A stretch of 5,370 nt of DNA. Origin: Eubacterium sp. (GTDB lineage Bacteria; Bacillota; Clostridia; Peptostreptococcales; Anaerovoracaceae). The stretch's first letter is position 1, and every line of letters starts with the position of its first letter. The notes under the pieces are model-generated. The model did not search any database. It saw nothing but the letters and a program-made list of their open reading frames with translations, and was not told the DNA's origin. The stretch covers positions 1-5,370 of the forward strand of contig JAFOKI010000206.1 of the NCBI GenBank assembly GCA_017419895.1. The letters run 5' to 3'. Shown here one piece after another: positions 5,280-5,370 of the stretch. The position numbers and the translations under genes were made by a program.

Positions 5280-5370
5280 TTGGCTAAAACTACCGAAAAG
5301 AAGAAAACAAACACTAAACAGGGACCCGCTAAAAAGACCGCCAAGAAGACGACCCAGTCCAAGACGGCCA
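5280..5370 (+). CDS. N-terminus of a Lys/Thr/Ala-rich protein, possibly FtsK/SpoIIIE DNA translocase; cut by window end
   Basis: Only 30 codons are visible. They read MAKTTEKKKTNTKQGPAKK and then a similar stretch of Lys, Thr, Ala, Gln and Ser, with 11 lysines in 30 residues and no hydrophobic or catalytic motif yet. Low-complexity basic tails of this kind precede the membrane domain in many clostridial FtsK/SpoIIIE translocases, which pump DNA through the division septum. They also occur in histone H1-like proteins and other nucleic-acid binding proteins, so the product is not settled. The start is TTG 5280 behind GGAG, with an in-frame TGA at 5259-5261 just upstream. It lies 26 bp after uppP on the same strand and is probably in the same operon. 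Confidence 0.55.
   Translation, partial: MAKTTEKKKTNTKQGPAKKTAKKTTQSKTA

Noticed and set aside
1..5370. Mobile elements, CRISPR arrays, tRNA or rRNA genes
   Set aside because: No transposase-like frames, regularly spaced repeats, cloverleaf-like sequences or rRNA segments seen on either strand.

Overview
The window looks like a stretch of low-to-moderate G+C Firmicutes chromosome, most likely class Clostridia and possibly near Lachnospiraceae. The grounds are gene order, strong AGGAGG-type Shine-Dalgarno sites, frequent GTG/TTG starts, and a fungal/archaeal-class aspartate-semialdehyde dehydrogenase of the kind I associate with clostridial genomes. All supported genes lie on the + strand. 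The taxonomic call is inference; there is no rRNA or other direct marker.

Region 1 (1-2742) is a tightly packed cluster: the 3' part of rsmD (16S rRNA m2G966 methyltransferase), coaD (phosphopantetheine adenylyltransferase), an uncharacterised coiled-coil gene, and tmcAL/ylbM (tRNA-Met cytidine acetate ligase). Every junction is a short overlap (8, 4 and 4 bp), so translation is probably coupled. The order matches the Bacillus ylbH-coaD-...-ylbM-ylbN-rpmF region, except that the coiled-coil gene sits where ylbJ-L would be and the ylbN (YceD/DUF177) gene is absent.

Region 2 (2743-3128) is a compact transcription unit for rpmF (ribosomal protein L32, 59 aa). It has its own TTGACA promoter, a leader with a 9-bp inverted repeat, a very strong ribosome binding site, and a near-ideal intrinsic terminator with a GAGA loop.

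Region 3 (3129-5370) starts with a TATAAT promoter and a leader holding two GCATGC-centred palindromes. It then carries asd, a hairpin without a good U-tract, uppP/bacA, and the first 30 codons of a Lys/Thr/Ala-rich protein that runs off the window and may be an FtsK/SpoIIIE DNA translocase. asd feeds diaminopimelate/lysine synthesis and uppP recycles the undecaprenyl carrier, so this part has a cell-envelope theme.

The window is mostly conserved housekeeping DNA. I see no mobile element, CRISPR array, tRNA or rRNA. The least explained items are the coiled-coil gene between two HxGH-type nucleotidyltransferases, the rpmF and asd leaders, and the missing DUF177 gene.
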